Below are positions 33,030 to 44,925 of a DNA stretch of 64,000 nucleotides, in pieces. The stretch is from NCBI GenBank assembly GCA_002049455.2, contig KV919111.1, forward strand, positions 1 to 64,000. Reading direction: 5' to 3'. The stretch is from Porphyra umbilicalis. Taxonomy: Eukaryota > Rhodophyta > Bangiophyceae > Bangiales > Bangiaceae. Numbering within the stretch: position 1 is the stretch's first letter; each line of letters opens with the position of its first letter. A program made the translations under genes and the position numbers. The notes beneath the pieces were generated by a model, which worked only from the letters and a program-made list of their open reading frames with translations, did no database searches and was not told the DNA's origin.

Positions 33030-34221
33030 GCGGCGGCGCCGGCGGCGGCAAGCGCGGCGGGGGACATCCCCGCCCTACCCCCCACCACCAGCCCCCCCAG
33101 CCCCCACCCCCGGACCACGGGCGGCGGCAGCCCCAACGCTGGGAGCCCCTCGATGGGGACGCGCCAGCGGAGCATGCGGAGGTGGTACACCCCCCCCCCC
33201 CCCCCACCCCCACCACGACGGCCTCCAACCCCGGGGGGGGCACCCCCACCGCCGCCGCGGGCGTAACGACGACGCGCAAGCCGACGAGGGCGTCAAAGGG
33301 GGCAACGACGGGGACGCCCGCGGGCACCGCGTCGGCGGGCGCGGCGGTCGGCGCGGGGCGGCCCGCCTCGGCGGCCACGTCCGCCGCCAACGCCGCCGCA
33401 GAGGCGGCGGCGACGGCAACGGCGGGCGCGCCCATGGCCGCAAGCGCCGCCGCCGCCGCCCGCGCGGACCCCATTTGCGGGAGCACCCGCTCGGGGGGGA
33501 GGGGGCCGACGCGGCCGCCGCCGCCGCTGCCGCCGCCGCCGCCGGGCGTGGCCGCCGCCACGGCGGCGGCGACCGTCGCGCGCGCGGCGGCGAGGAGCTC
33601 CGCGTGCAAGGCGCTGGGGCGGCGCGCGGCGGCGAGGAGCTCCGCCTGCCGTGCGCTGGAGAGGGGCCCGGCGGCGCGGCGGGCGGTGGCGCCGCCGCGG
33701 CGGGCGACGCGGCGGGAGACGCGGTTGCCGACCGCGCCGCCGCCTGCCACGCCGCCGCCGTCGCCACCGCCGCCGCCGCCGCCGCCGCCACCGCCGCCGC
33801 CACCGCTGCCACCGCCGCCACCGCCGCCGCTGCCGGCGTTGCCGTTGCCGCCGCCCGCGTCTGCGGCGCCGTCCCCGTCGGCACCACCCGCTGGGGCGGG
33901 GGGTGGTGACGCCGGGGGTGGCGCGCCCGGCGCCCGCCGGGAGGTTGGGGGCGTCACCAGCGCCGCCGGGGCGTCCCCGCGTCTGGGGGGGGGCGTCCCC
34001 GCCACCGCCGCTGCGGCCACCGCCGCCGCTGCCGCCGCCGCCAAGCCGCCGCCACCGCCGCCGCCCGGCGGGGGGGGCGTGGAGCGGCGAAAGCTGGCGG
34101 CCGCCGCGGCGGCGGCCGGATCCTCCTCCTCATCCTCCCCATCGCCGCTGGACGATGGGGAGACGGCGCGGGGGGGGCGCGGCGGCCGCGGCGGACTGCT
34201 ACTGCTGGAACTGGTCGACAT
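32582..34221 (-). CDS. Low-complexity protein with KOW-like C-terminal segment
   Basis: The ATG at 34221 opens MSTSSSSSSPPRPPRPP, then an acidic patch (GDGEDEEEDP) and long Gly/Ala/Pro tracts. A more ordered stretch follows (PFDALVGLRVVVTPAAAVGV). The frame is broken by a C run at about 33190-33204. The continuation, VYHLRMLRWRVPIEGLPALG, passes another Ala tract and ends with VITLPYTAVRVRVPHTPGDR, VRVLDGPLAGVGGILLRLRV and a short tail with its stop at 32582. PGDRVRVLDGPLAG resembles the KOW motif of NusG/Spt5-type RNA polymerase or ribosome-associated proteins, but this is weak. Total about 545 residues. The break coincides with a homopolymer, so a sequence error is likelier than decay. Confidence 0.5.
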
Positions 34222-35433
34222 GGCCGGCGAGCACAGATGGGCAATCGATGCCCCAAGAAGCAATGGGGGAGGAGGACAAAGGGGGCACGGGCGGGGGGGG
34301 GGGAGTGATGACCGACGCCTGCGGACCGACGCCGGCGGACACTGCCACCGCTCAGTCCGCGGACTGCGGGCTCACGAAGCGGCGGCGGTCGAGCGGGCGA
34401 TCCCCACTGCCACGGGTGCCGGTGCGCCAACAACGCCCCCGTCGGCGACGGGAGGCATTGCCGCACACACGTTTCATTGGGCGCCGCCCGGGGGTTGCCC
34501 TTGCATTGGATGGTGCAAAAAGCGCGCTTGGCCGTCACGCGCGGCCGCCACGGCCGCCCCGACGTGGCGGCGCGCACCGTCCCCGGCGCGCCTCGATCCC
34601 GCCCGCAGCCGCCGCGGGCGGCAGTTGAAATCCGAGGTCGGCCAGTCCCCCCGGCTGGCGGTTGCGCTGGGGGTTCGTCGCTGTCAACGCCGCCGGACCC
34701 GCGGCAACGGGTGAGGATGCGCGCCTTGCGTCGGGCCCCAAGCCCCGCAGGGAACACTGCGGTAGCGGGAGCGCGGCGCTTTCTTTTTTGACGGTTGACC
34801 TCCCGCCGGTCACGCACACAGGTGGCGCGGCCCGTCGGGGACGCGCGTCCACAGCATGGGGCGGCCATCGCCGTCTCTTGTCACGGCCGCCCCGCGCCTC
34901 TCGCGCTCGGACAGGGGTACTGTCCATTATCAGGTGGATTGGCCGCACTCGACGGACACGAAAGGGGGTTCGCGCCGCACGAGCACCCCCCGGGGACAGG
35001 CGGGGTGCTCTTCAGGCACAACGCGCGAGGTTGGGCGGTGGAGGGGAAACCATGCCTCTGCGTCGTGTCCTGGAACGAGGCGGGCCGCGTGAACATCGCC
35101 CCGCTACGTTCGCGCGACTGACAGTGCAGAGCTGACCCGTATTCGCGCGAGGCCCCAGCGGACGGCGCCTCGTGGGTTTGGGGGTTGGTCGAGCTCCCCG
35201 TGTGCACGACAGCTGTCGCCTGCAGGTGCAGCCCGCCCAGCGGCCGACGAAGGTCAAGCCCCGCCTGCACGTGACGACGGCGACGCTGTTGCTAAAGTCC
35301 GGTTTGGTGGGGTCGAGCGCTCGTGGGCCAATGGGCAGGTGAAGGAGCTCGTGGCGGACAAAACCGTCCGGTCGAAAGGGTGCGGCAGGTCGGCACTTTT
35401 TTTTTTTTTTGTGTTGCTTCTCTCCTGCAACTC
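34222..35433. other. Intergenic, nothing recognised
   Basis: GC-rich at first (upstream region of the KOW-like gene, minus strand), then mixed. A T run lies at 35398-35411. Open frames on both strands overlap and lack motifs. Confidence 0.4.
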
Positions 35434-36922
35434 CTATGGTGCTGCGCCTCGCGGCAGCCCGCCAGCGGATAACGACAAGAGAGGTACCCGCACCTCTGCC
35501 CGCCCGTCGGCGTCGAGGGACGCGCCTGGTGTCCCGCCCAACCGCGCGGCGCTGCTGCTCGGGTCGACCGTCGTCGAGCCAGCCGAGCCGAGCCGCTCCC
35601 CTGGCGACGCGCGTACGGACAACAGTGGGCTCCGGTCCGCGCCGCCGCTGGTGCTGTTCAAACCGCCGAGCACCACGGACGTGGATGTGCCCGCCGCGCC
35701 ATTGTCCTCTGCATCACTCCCGCTGCCACGCTCCGCATAGTCGGCCTTGGCGTCGGCGCCACCGCGGCCGCCCTCCCCGCCGGTGGGCCGGCCAGCGCCG
35801 CTGCTCTCAAACTTGTAGTAGGCAAAGAGGAGGGACCCAAACAGCGCCACCGCCAGACCCATCAGGTTGGTGAAGCTGACCTGGTAGCCCCATGCAAAGA
35901 TCCCCAGCAGCGTCTGCAACACATTCTTCATCTGTCCCGTAATGGCCGTCGTCAGAGGCGTCGTCATTTGGGTGCACAGGTTGGTGAAGAAGTTGACGAG
36001 GAAGGCCGACGCTGCCGACATGGACAGCGCAAAAGCAAAGGAGCTGGTGCGGAGCTCGGGGCGGGTCGCCACCGCCTCGAGCGACGCAGACAGCTCGCCA
36101 GTGACGGCGGCGGTCAACGCAACGACCGGCAGCGCGAGCAGGCTGATGTAGTAAAACAGCGACAGGGCATCGAGGCGGACCATCTGGCTGGCCTTCTTGA
36201 TGGACACCAGGTTTGCGCCCGTCACAAAGTTGTTGAGAAAGACGAGGGCATAGCCCAGCGGGTCGTAGGTCAAGTCGCCGATGCCAGCCAGGAAGGAGCC
36301 CGCCACCATAATCACGACCGTCACCATGACCTTGCGGGAGACGGTCTTGCCCAGCACCAACCACTCCAGCACCATCACGTTGAGCACCGATAGTCGCCGA
36401 AAAGCTGAGAACATGGGGATGTTGACCAGCCGCAACGCCAACAACCCGACACACACGTTGGAAATAAAGCAGGCGGTGGGGAGGAGCAGCACCAGCAATT
36501 CCCGCGGGCTCCGGTGCGGGATGGTGATGGCGCCCGTGAGCCGCAACAGGGACAGGGCCGTCACCGACACGAGAAGTTGGCTCAGCATCAGCGCCAGGGT
36601 GTAGGAGAAGCGGAACGCAGAGAGGCACGCCTTGTTCACAAACACCCCGGATAGCGACGACGTGCCGTACGCAAGGACAACCAGCAATATCTTGCCATTG
36701 CCGTGCAAGCTGAACAAGCCGCTCAGGCTATCGCCATCCACTCGGCGGGAAGCAGAGCTCAAAGAGGCGCCACCCGAGCGCCACCGGGACGGCGCGCCGC
36801 GACGCAGCAGCCCACCAGGGGTGACCGCCAGCGCGGCGGGCGTCCGCTCCGTCGACGAGCTGAATTGGAGGAGCGGAAACGAGGGCGTACCCCCCGCGCC
36901 TGTCGGGCTGCTAGCCGTCGTA

Positions 36923-36963
<41 letters not shown>

Positions 36964-37101
36964 AGCAGCAGCCTTGGCGTCCCCACCCTGGCCCGGCATC
37001 AACGGATCACAAAACCCGCCGTCTGGCGGGCCATGACCTCCAGTGCCCTCCCCGTTAATGCGCGAGTCAGGGGCGACACCCACCGCCGCGGGTGGCGACA
37101 T
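35434..37101 (-). CDS. Nucleotide-sugar transporter, SLC35D/GONST-like
   Basis: An intronless 555-residue protein. Residues 1-135 are a low-complexity cytosolic extension with an Ala run. The membrane core (about 137-460) has roughly ten hydrophobic helices of the drug/metabolite transporter fold: ILLVVLAYGTSSLSGVFVNK, NIPMFSAFRRLSVLNVMVLE and AGSFLAGIGDLTYDPLGYAL. The FRRLSVLNVMVLE and DLTYDPLGYALVFLNN blocks are those of SLC35D-type UDP-sugar or GDP-mannose carriers. The last about 95 residues are a Ser/Gly-rich tail. It should import an activated sugar into the Golgi in exchange for the nucleoside monophosphate; the substrate cannot be read from sequence. I chose the Met at 37101 because the longer open frame lacks an upstream ATG. 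Confidence 0.88.
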
Positions 37102-38450
37102 GCGAGCCGCGCAAGGGGCCGGGGGGTGGGGCGTGGGGCGGCTCGCAACGACCAGGTGCGGCCGACGCTGGTCCAGGGGGAGGGAACGGCAACGGGGAGG
37201 GGAAACCGCGACCGTGGCAAAACGGTCGTTGGGAATGCGCACAGGCGGCGCGTCACGGGGAGTGTGGACATGGGACGGGCCGCGCCCCCCGCCAACGTCA
37301 GCAGCGCGGGGCTGCCGCCGTCAATGGGCCGGCCTCAGGCCGCGGCGGCGCCGTGGTGGGGGTCGGGTGGCGCCCCCGCACGCGGCGGCGTGCACGGCGG
37401 CGTGCCACGCGCGGTCACCGCGGGCGCCCGCGGCGGGCGGGACGGCAGCACCAGCGGGCGGTCGGGACGGCAGCACCAGCAGCGGTCGGGACGGCAGCAC
37501 CAGCGGCGGTCGGGACGGCAGCACCAGCGGCGGTTACCGCTCGCAAGGGACAGCGCCCACACCGACTAGGACCCCGACGACCACGACCACAACCACCGCG
37601 ACTATCCGCGTGGGGTACAGAACGCCACGGCCAGTACCGACCGCGCGCGTGCGCCCCCCCGCCGCGGGCGAGCCGTGCACACGCGTCGGCGCGCCGCGGC
37701 GGCGCGGGACCCCCAACCGTCAGCCACCGCGCGAAATGGGAGGGGGACGGCGGGCGCAGAGGGGGGCGCGCGTCGAACGGGAGGCAACAATCCACGCCGG
37801 CAGGGGCACCCGTCCCGCCACGGTCACGTCAGAGGGCGGCGGCCCCGCACACGGATATGGCGTGCGGTGGCAGCCGGACAGTGGGGCAGCGGACTACAAT
37901 TCCGGGTCGGCGCCCAGACACGGGTGCACGGCGGCGGCAGCTTTGGATGCAAAAGGGTCAGAAAAAGACACAGTGTGGCCGTTCCTTACAGTTGAATAGC
38001 AGAATCCCTGCCCCTCATTGGCAGTTGAAGCATGTCGCCGGAAGCACAACCAATGATCTGGGTGTTGTTCACGTCAATATGATGCAGCAAGGAACGGCAC
38101 CTGGGTTTGGGACGCGCTCGAGTGTCGGCAGCGACAAAACCAAGTCCTGACACTGGAGGATGCTCGACCGGCGTGTGTACAGCGTGCGGAATACCGGGAA
38201 GGCATTCATTCAGCTTGCGTCAGTTTTCGCTGTCTGTGTTATGGACTTAAAAAAATTATCCGCCTTTGGCCATGCGATCGCCCGTGTGTACGATGCGCGC
38301 AACAGCGTCGGTTCGCGTCCCACCTGGTCTGCCCTCCACCGTGGCCGCGACCACCGCCACGGCTTTGCCGCTTTTTTCTTGACCACTCTGGCTTGCTCCC
38401 GCGTTTTCGCGCTTGCCCCCCACCCTTTATTCCCATCAGGTTGGCTCGCC
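37102..38450. other. Intergenic with short tandem repeat
   Basis: GC-rich sequence with open frames on the plus strand that contain only the Gly-Arg-Asp-Gly-Ser-Thr-Ser repeat and no other pattern. From about 38000 composition becomes mixed; this part is the likely promoter of the chalcone-isomerase-like gene. Confidence 0.4.
37430..37537. repeat. 24-bp tandem repeat, about 4 copies
   Basis: The unit CGGTCGGGACGGCAGCACCA plus GCGG is repeated about four times with one or two changes per copy. The plus frame would read GRDGSTSG repeats, but no surrounding gene is convincing. Confidence 0.8.
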
Positions 38451-39561
38451 ATGTCCCTCTGGACGACTCGGCCCGGTGTGGGCGTGGCCCGCGCCGTGGC
38501 GAGCGCCGCCGCGCGGCGCGGCGCGGGTCCACCGGTGCCCCCGCCCGCCGCCAGTCGCGCCCACCTCATGGCAGCGGCCGCCTCCAGCGGCCTGTCTTCC
38601 CCTGGCCTCCCCCCCGGCCGGTCGGGGTCGCTGCCGCCGACGCGGCGGCCACGCCCGCCACCCTCCTGGCAGCGGCAGCGGCGGCGGCGGCGGCGGCCGC
38701 CGCCGCTGCCGCCGCCGCCCCTGGCGGCGCTGTGGCCGTCGCGGACGCCCCCCCCCCCGCTCCCGGCGTCAAGATCCCCCTCGACGCCCTCCCATCGTGG
38801 GTGCTGCCCGACGACACGATGTTGTCCCCCCCCCCCCCGGCGTCCCCGCCGCGGCGGTGATGGAGCCGGTCACCCGCGCCGTCTTCCTTACCGCCCTCCC
38901 AGACGACGGCGGCGTGCTCGCCGGCGCGGGCGTCCGCGCCATGACCCCACTCCGCGTCAAGGTGTACGCGCTCGGCTTGTACGGCGAGCGGCGGGCGCTC
39001 GTCGCCGCCTGCCGCCCGGCGGTGGCGGCGGCGGCGGCGGCCGGCGGCGGCGGCGGCGGCGGTGGCGGCGTCGCCGCCCCCATAACGCCTGCGGCGCTGC
39101 TCGACACGCCCGCCGTGTGGGCGCGCCTGTGCGCGCCGCGGGGCTCCCCGTCGACGCTGCGGCTGGTTGTTGCGCGGGAGGTGACGGGCGACCACATGCT
39201 GCACGGCTTTGAGCGGGCCCTCAAGCCCCGCCTCAAAGCCGCCGCCAAAAAGCCACACGGGTACGGGGACGCCAAGGCTGGCCTCGCCGCCTTTACCAAG
39301 TGGTGGAAGACGGTCGGCACCCTCAAGGTTGGCACCGAGTTGACCGTCACCCGCGACGGCGCGGGGCGGGTGACGATGGCCATCAAGGGGGAGCCCCTCG
39401 GCACCGTCGAGTCGGACGCGCTCGCGTGGGCGCTGTGGGACATGTTCCTCGGCGCCAAGGGCGTCAGCGCAGAGATCCGGCAGGGCGTCGCCGACGGGCT
39501 GGCGGCGCTGGCGGAGGGGGCGGACCACGTGGCGGAGCTGCGCGCGGCGGACGAGGCGTAG
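38451..39561 (+). CDS. Chalcone isomerase-fold protein (CHI-like), organelle-targeted
   Basis: The ATG at 38451 opens a presequence-like stretch (MSLWTTRPGVGVARAVASAA, Arg/Ala-rich). Two further frames follow across C runs (about 38608-38614 and 38826-38838): GVKIPLDALPSWVLPDDTML in one, and from about 38860 the folded domain in the other. That domain reads EPVTRAVFLTALPDDGGVLA, AMTPLRVKVYALGLYGERRA, STLRLVVAREVTGDHMLHGF and FTKWWKTVGTLKVGTELTVT. It ends with the helical DALAWALWDMFLGAKGVSAE segment and a stop at 39559-39561. The pattern fits the chalcone-isomerase superfamily, whose FAP members bind fatty acids in plastids. Flavonoid isomerase activity is unlikely in an alga. An internal poly-Ala/poly-Gly insert follows GERRALVAACRP. 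Both frame changes are at homopolymers. Confidence 0.7.
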
Positions 39562-40886
39562 GGGGTTGGGGGGGGCCGGGGGGGGGGGGGGGGGCCAACG
39601 GCGCGGCGGTAGGGGAAGGAGTCGACGCGCTGTGGGCGGCGCCGGGGCCGGCGGGGGTGTTTGCCTGTGCGTGGGCGGCGGAGATGCACCGCTCGTGAAG
39701 AGACTGGTGGCGTGGGACGGCCTGCAGCGGGGTCGTGTCACACCTGTGGAGGCCGAGCGCTGAGGGCGTCCACGTTGCAGGTCGAGGGCAGTTGCGCTTG
39801 GGCACTGGCGGCCAGTTGGTAGGACAGCGACCCCCAGGGAATGCAAACGGACAACGCACACCTGAGCCATGGCACGTCTCTTGAAGCAAGCCAATCATAC
39901 TGCACCGCTCCCGGCAGGCTCGTGGTCTATCACTGCCGCCAGCGCTGAGCGGGTGGAAGGCTTTGGAACGCCAAGAGCGTAGAGCAGCCTGTCTCCACGG
40001 CGCGTCACATCTGTAGAGCCGAATCTTGTCTGCGCGGCGTCGCTCGCTGCCGCCGCCGCGCTCCCACCGGCGGCGCCATCGAGGATCTTGAGGTAGACAC
40101 GGGCCTGCTCCAGCGTGAGCACATCCTACGTGCGCCCTGTATCCTCAACCCCATCGACAAGGCCACCTGCCCGTTGCCCGCTCGTGTTGTACAAACCTCG
40201 TCGTACCGCCCACTGCGGCGGCCATATCGCAAGATGCGGCGGCTGCATCGCCCGCTACGGCGGCCGCACCGCTCGCTGTGGCGACCAAACGCCTGCTGCA
40301 GCGGGCTCCCCACGGTCGTCGGCCCCACAGCCGCACCACATACCGCCAAGGGAGCGGGGTGTAGGGCACCATCCCTCAACCGAACATTAACGACCGGGCT
40401 GACGGCCAGACCTGGCGACACTCCTGCTCTTCCCCATCGCGGTTGTGATTATGCCAGTACCACGCTCCGCGTGCGCACAGGGCAGGCCTAAGCATGACAA
40501 CCGCGACAATGTCCCGAACTGCTCCACGCGGCACGAAGACTGGGAAGGGATGCGTGAGAGCGGTGTCCGTTGAACGAACAATGGCCGTCAAGAAATGGCC
40601 ATCAAGTGGACAGAGTTCAACATGTGTTCGAACTTTCTTTCGTTGCAAAAGATATCTTGGTTGAGCTCAAGTAACTGGACCAGTGATCAACTCCCCGTTG
40701 GATCCGTTTGATGCGCCACTGGCAGTCTGTCTTCTACCGCCAGCACTCGATCTATCTTGGTCACACGCAGTGACTCACTGCCGAGTCGATCCCTGCTTGG
40801 CCGTCGTCACATCACCCGTTGGCTTCTCGTCCCCGGCCCGACTGGCAGCTCCCCCGTGCTGCTGCGGTCTGTTCATCTGCTTTGTC
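39562..40886. other. Intergenic
   Basis: A G run directly after the CHI-like stop (about 39569-39594), then mixed sequence. On the minus strand a short frame (about 40122-39897; LTLEQARVYLKILDGAAGG) looks protein-like, but it has no visible start or partner exon. A block of short CGGCGGCC/TATCGC-type imperfect repeats lies at about 40205-40290. The last part is the PLAA upstream region. Confidence 0.4.
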
Positions 40887-43877
40887 ATGGCGTCGTCCTC
40901 CTCGAGCCCCCCCGGCCTGGTGCCGTACCGGCTGCGGGCGGAGCTTCGCGGCCACGCGTCGGACGTGCGGGCGGTGGTGGCGCTGCCGGGCGGCGGCTTC
41001 GCGACTGGCTCCCGCGATGCTACCGTGTGCGTATGGGAGCCGCAAGCCGATGGTTCCATGCCCGTGGAGCCGACGCGACTCCTCAGCGGGCACGACCACT
41101 TTGTGGTGTCGTTGGCGTTGCTGCCTTGCGACGGCCGGGCGTTGCTTGCATCCGGGTCTTCTGATAAGAGCATTCGCATCTGGTACGTTTTTTCCCGTCA
41201 TTGTTGTGGAGCTTGTGGGGCGGATTGTGTAGATCGGTGCGACGCCTCGAGTGCCTGTTTGCCGTGAGCGAGGAACTACATGCACATGCATTGGGCGAAT
41301 GGGCGGCTCTGGTTGTTTTGCACAGGCGCTTGCTGACGCGTCTCTCCTTCTCCCGGCTGCACCATCTCGCTTGCTCCTCCTGCGTGAACTACATTTCTTT
41401 GCACCACGCAACAGGGATCCGTCCACTGGGGAGTGTCTCACTTCCTTGCGGGGCCATACGGACACCGTCTGTTCGCTTTCTGTTGCAGAGGGCAACCGGC
41501 TGGTGTCATCATCGTGGGACAAGACGGCGCGCGTGTGGCAATTGGATGCATCCGCAGAGGAGCCCAGTACGTTTGTCGGCTGCATGTCTGTGTGGATCTT
41601 GCGCCGACTGGACTGTGGGACATGAGTTTTGTAGCGATGTGTGCCATTGTCGAGAATGGGTTTCGTCTGCTCCGTCGTGGCGACGACACTGACGTACTTT
41701 ATTGCTTCTCTACTTGTTTTCTGTCCTGTTGTGCTTTTGCGTATTGGTGTGTCACAGGCGTCTCTGCAAAGTGCATTTCTACGTTATCTGGTCACGAGTC
41801 GGCAGTTTGGGATGCGCTGCTGCTGCCATCCTCGGAAATTGTAGTCACCTGCAGCGCGGACCGGACGCTGAAGCTGTGGAGCGCCAGCACTGGCAAGTGT
41901 ACGAGCACTGTTTCCGGGCACACGGATGTGGTGCGCTCCCTCTCGGCTCTGCCGTTTAGTGGCGTCATTTCAGTGGCCAACGACTCGAGCGCGCGGCTAT
42001 GGAAGTCCGAGCCGTCTGGCGGGCTGACGCTCTCTTCAACGGCCTCGGATGTGCACGACGGCAACTTCATCTACACCGTCGACGCGCGGGTGCTGGCCGG
42101 CAGCGGCGACCGCAGCGCCGTGACGGTCATTAGCGGTGGGGAGGACAATGCCTTGCGGGTGTCGGGCCTCACTATTGGGGATGACGGTCGCACATTGCGG
42201 CTCCACACGGTCCAGACGGTGACCCATCCGGGGAGCGTGTGGAGTGTTGCCCTCTCTGATTCGGGTGATCTCATCACCGGCTGTTCGGACGGCGTGGCGC
42301 GGATCTTCACGCGTGATCCGTCTCGCGTGGCGGCGGCGGGCGCGCTCGAGGTGTTTGAGGCATCCGTGGCCGCCCGCCAGGTCAGCACTAAGCTCATTGG
42401 TGGGGTGGACGCGAAGAAGCTGCCCCTCGCGTCTGAAGCGCTCGCCGTTCCAGGCGTCAAGGACGGGGAAAACAAGATGGTGCGGCGGGATGACGGGGAT
42501 GGCGCTGAAGTCCACATGTGGTCTGCAGCGGACGGCAAGTGGAACAAGGTCGGCGACATTGTCGACGGCCCGGGCGGCGATGGCGGGGCAGGCAGCAGCA
42601 GCGGCGGTGGCAGTTCCGTCAGGGGTGTCAGGTATGATTATGTCTTTGACGTGGACGTGGGTGAGGGGCAACCCAAGCTCATGCTCGGCTACAACCGCGG
42701 CGAGGATACGTACGTGGCGGCCCAGCGGTTCATCGACGACAATGAGCTCAGTCAAGAGTTTTTGGACCAGACCGCAACCTTCATCGAGTCCCAGGCCGGC
42801 GTAGGTGCCACGACGATGGTGTCGTCCTCGTCGAGCGACCCTCTCACGGGCGGTGGCAGATACATTCCCGGGAGTGGTGGTGGTGGTGGTCAGGGCGGCG
42901 CAGGTACGGCGAGCGGTAACCCGTTGATGGGCGGGCGGTACATCCCCGGCGGTGACGCGCCGGCCACGCCGTCGCGGCCGTCCCCACCGCCGCGCAAGCT
43001 CATTCCGCACGCAGATGGGATCATCACGCTGTCATCGAGCGATCAGCTGGAGAAAATTGGTGCCAAGCTCGCAGACTTTCACGCCGCCCTCGGCGGCGCG
43101 AGCGTTAGCGACGAGGAGATGGGTCTGATCCGCACGTCGCTCCTGCCCAAGCTCGGTGGCGGCGGCGGCATCCGCGCGTCGGGTCCCGGCGCGGGCGTCG
43201 TCAGCGACGAGGAGTGCGCGGCGGTGGAGGCGCTCCTGGCCAAGTGGCCGACGTCCCAGGTGTTTCCGGCGTTGGACATTGCGCGGCTGGTGGTGGCGAC
43301 GCCGTCGGGGTCGGCGTGCCTCTTTGGTCGCCGCAATGGGGTCGCCTTAACGCACGTCCTGCGCCACGTCGCCACCGCCTTCCCCGCCGACTCGGCCGCC
43401 ATGACCGACGCGCCGGCGCCCAAGGCTCCCGGCGCGGTGGCTCTGCTCGGCTGCCGGTTTGTCGTCAACCTCTTTCACAACCGGGTGGTCGGCTCCACAG
43501 TTCGCGCGCGGCAGGCCGAAATCCTGACCGCGCTCGGCCGCGCCGCGGGTGCGCCGGACTCTGCGCCCCGCGCGCGGGATACGTTTGCGGCGTTGCTCCT
43601 CAACTACGCGGTCGCTCTGAGTGAGTCGCGGGCGCCCGCGGCGGACCGGGCGCCTGTCCTCGAGGCCGTCATTGTGCGGTTGCGGACGGAGAAGGAGGAG
43701 CCGGTGGCTTTCCGCCTTGCCGTTGCACTCGGCACGCTGATGACTGGTGACGATAAGGCGGTGGTCGAGGCGGCCATGTCCCTCGGCGCAGCGGCGGCGG
43801 TGGCGCTAGCAGCCCCACTGTCGTCAAGATGTCAGCAGGTGGCGACGGAGATTGCGACTCTGATCGCCGTGGACTGA
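40887..43877 (+). CDS. PLAA: PLAA/Doa1/Ufd3 ubiquitin-binding Cdc48 cofactor, 3 exons
   Basis: Exons 40887-41182, 41415-41566 and 41758-43877 (both donors GTACGT) splice to 855 residues. Residues 1 to about 350 form a WD40 propeller: LVPYRLRAELRGHASDVRAV, LASGSSDKSIRIWDPSTGEC, NRLVSSSWDKTARVWQLD and ADRTLKLWSASTGKCTSTVS. The PFU ubiquitin-binding domain lies at about 390-505 (VRYDYVFDVDVGEGQPKLML, YVAAQRFIDDNELSQEFLDQ). A Gly-rich linker with two RYIPG motifs follows. The C-terminal Armadillo-like PUL domain, which binds Cdc48/p97, fills the rest (QVFPALDIARLVVATPSG, GCRFVVNLFHNRVVGSTVRA). The protein recycles ubiquitin and helps sort ubiquitylated cargo in cytosol and nucleus. All three family domains are present in order. 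Confidence 0.96.
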
Positions 43878-44925
43878 TGACAACGGGTGAAGTATGAGGT
43901 GGGAGAGTAGGGTCCGGATGGGGACGGCAGCCAGTGCCGCTGCGGCGGTCACTGCGGCTGTTCCCTCGCTTTTTGCTCAAGACCGAAGCTGGGCCACGGT
44001 TGTGGCCCTGCTCTTGGGGAACGGGCTACGTCCGCCATGCTCGCCAGCTGAGTGGGCGCCCATTTTCAGAGTTCCCCAACTTCTTGTCTTTGTCATTTTG
44101 GCAGCTGACGCGACCGGCTCGTCTTGTTTCCTCGCAGCCGGTCGGCTCGCGGAGGTTGCCCCACTCGGGAAAAGTACAACTGCACCGGACAAGCGCATTG
44201 GGAGACGGTCGTCGGGCATGCCATTTCCCCAGACATGTAAGCATCGGCGGATGAAGCGTCACCACGCCTCCTGTGTCGACCAGGCCGTCTTCCCCTTGCC
44301 CCCGTGGCCAGAACCATGGTCACCGCGGGCGTCGTCGCCAGCAAAGCATACAGGCGACGACTGCCAAGGTGGCGGCGAGGCGGGGCATTGCCATCGTAGA
44401 AGCAGGGAGAGGTTGCAGGGGCGACGCGAGCCAAGGGAATTTGGCGGCAGCGGGTGGCGACCAACCGCGATGGCATCCACGGGCTGTCAGTGGAGGGATG
44501 GGGTTTGGAGGAGCCGCATCACAGGGTTGGTGTGTTCGAGGTGAACCCTCCGTCAGCCGAAGCCGCTAGACAGACCCCACCGCCACGTCGGGAAATCTTC
44601 CCAGAGCCACCGCAATCACAGAGGGAGGGCGACGCGGCTGCCGGTGCCAGCGGTCGCGGCGACAGCGCGCAGCGTCCTAGCTGGTGGTCGACGGACGGCG
44701 AGGCCTCCCGTCACCCCTCGGAAGGGGATCCCAACCAATGCACTCCGGGACCCGCGGCCGAGGTTTCTTCTCGACCGACGTGGCGCGAAAATGACGGCGG
44801 CGGTGGCGGCGGCGGCTCGCGTATCCACCGGCGGACGGACGAGCGACGCGACTCCCGCCACTTCCAGGCCCCAGTTGGTCTAGCGATGGCGCCGCCAGGA
44901 GAGGCCAAAGGGTCAGGTCTGCCGT
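43878..44925. other. Convergent intergenic region
   Basis: A 1-kb 3'-to-3' gap between PLAA and the NT-C2 gene. Open frames occur on both strands but none shows a family pattern. Nothing else was recognised. Confidence 0.4.
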
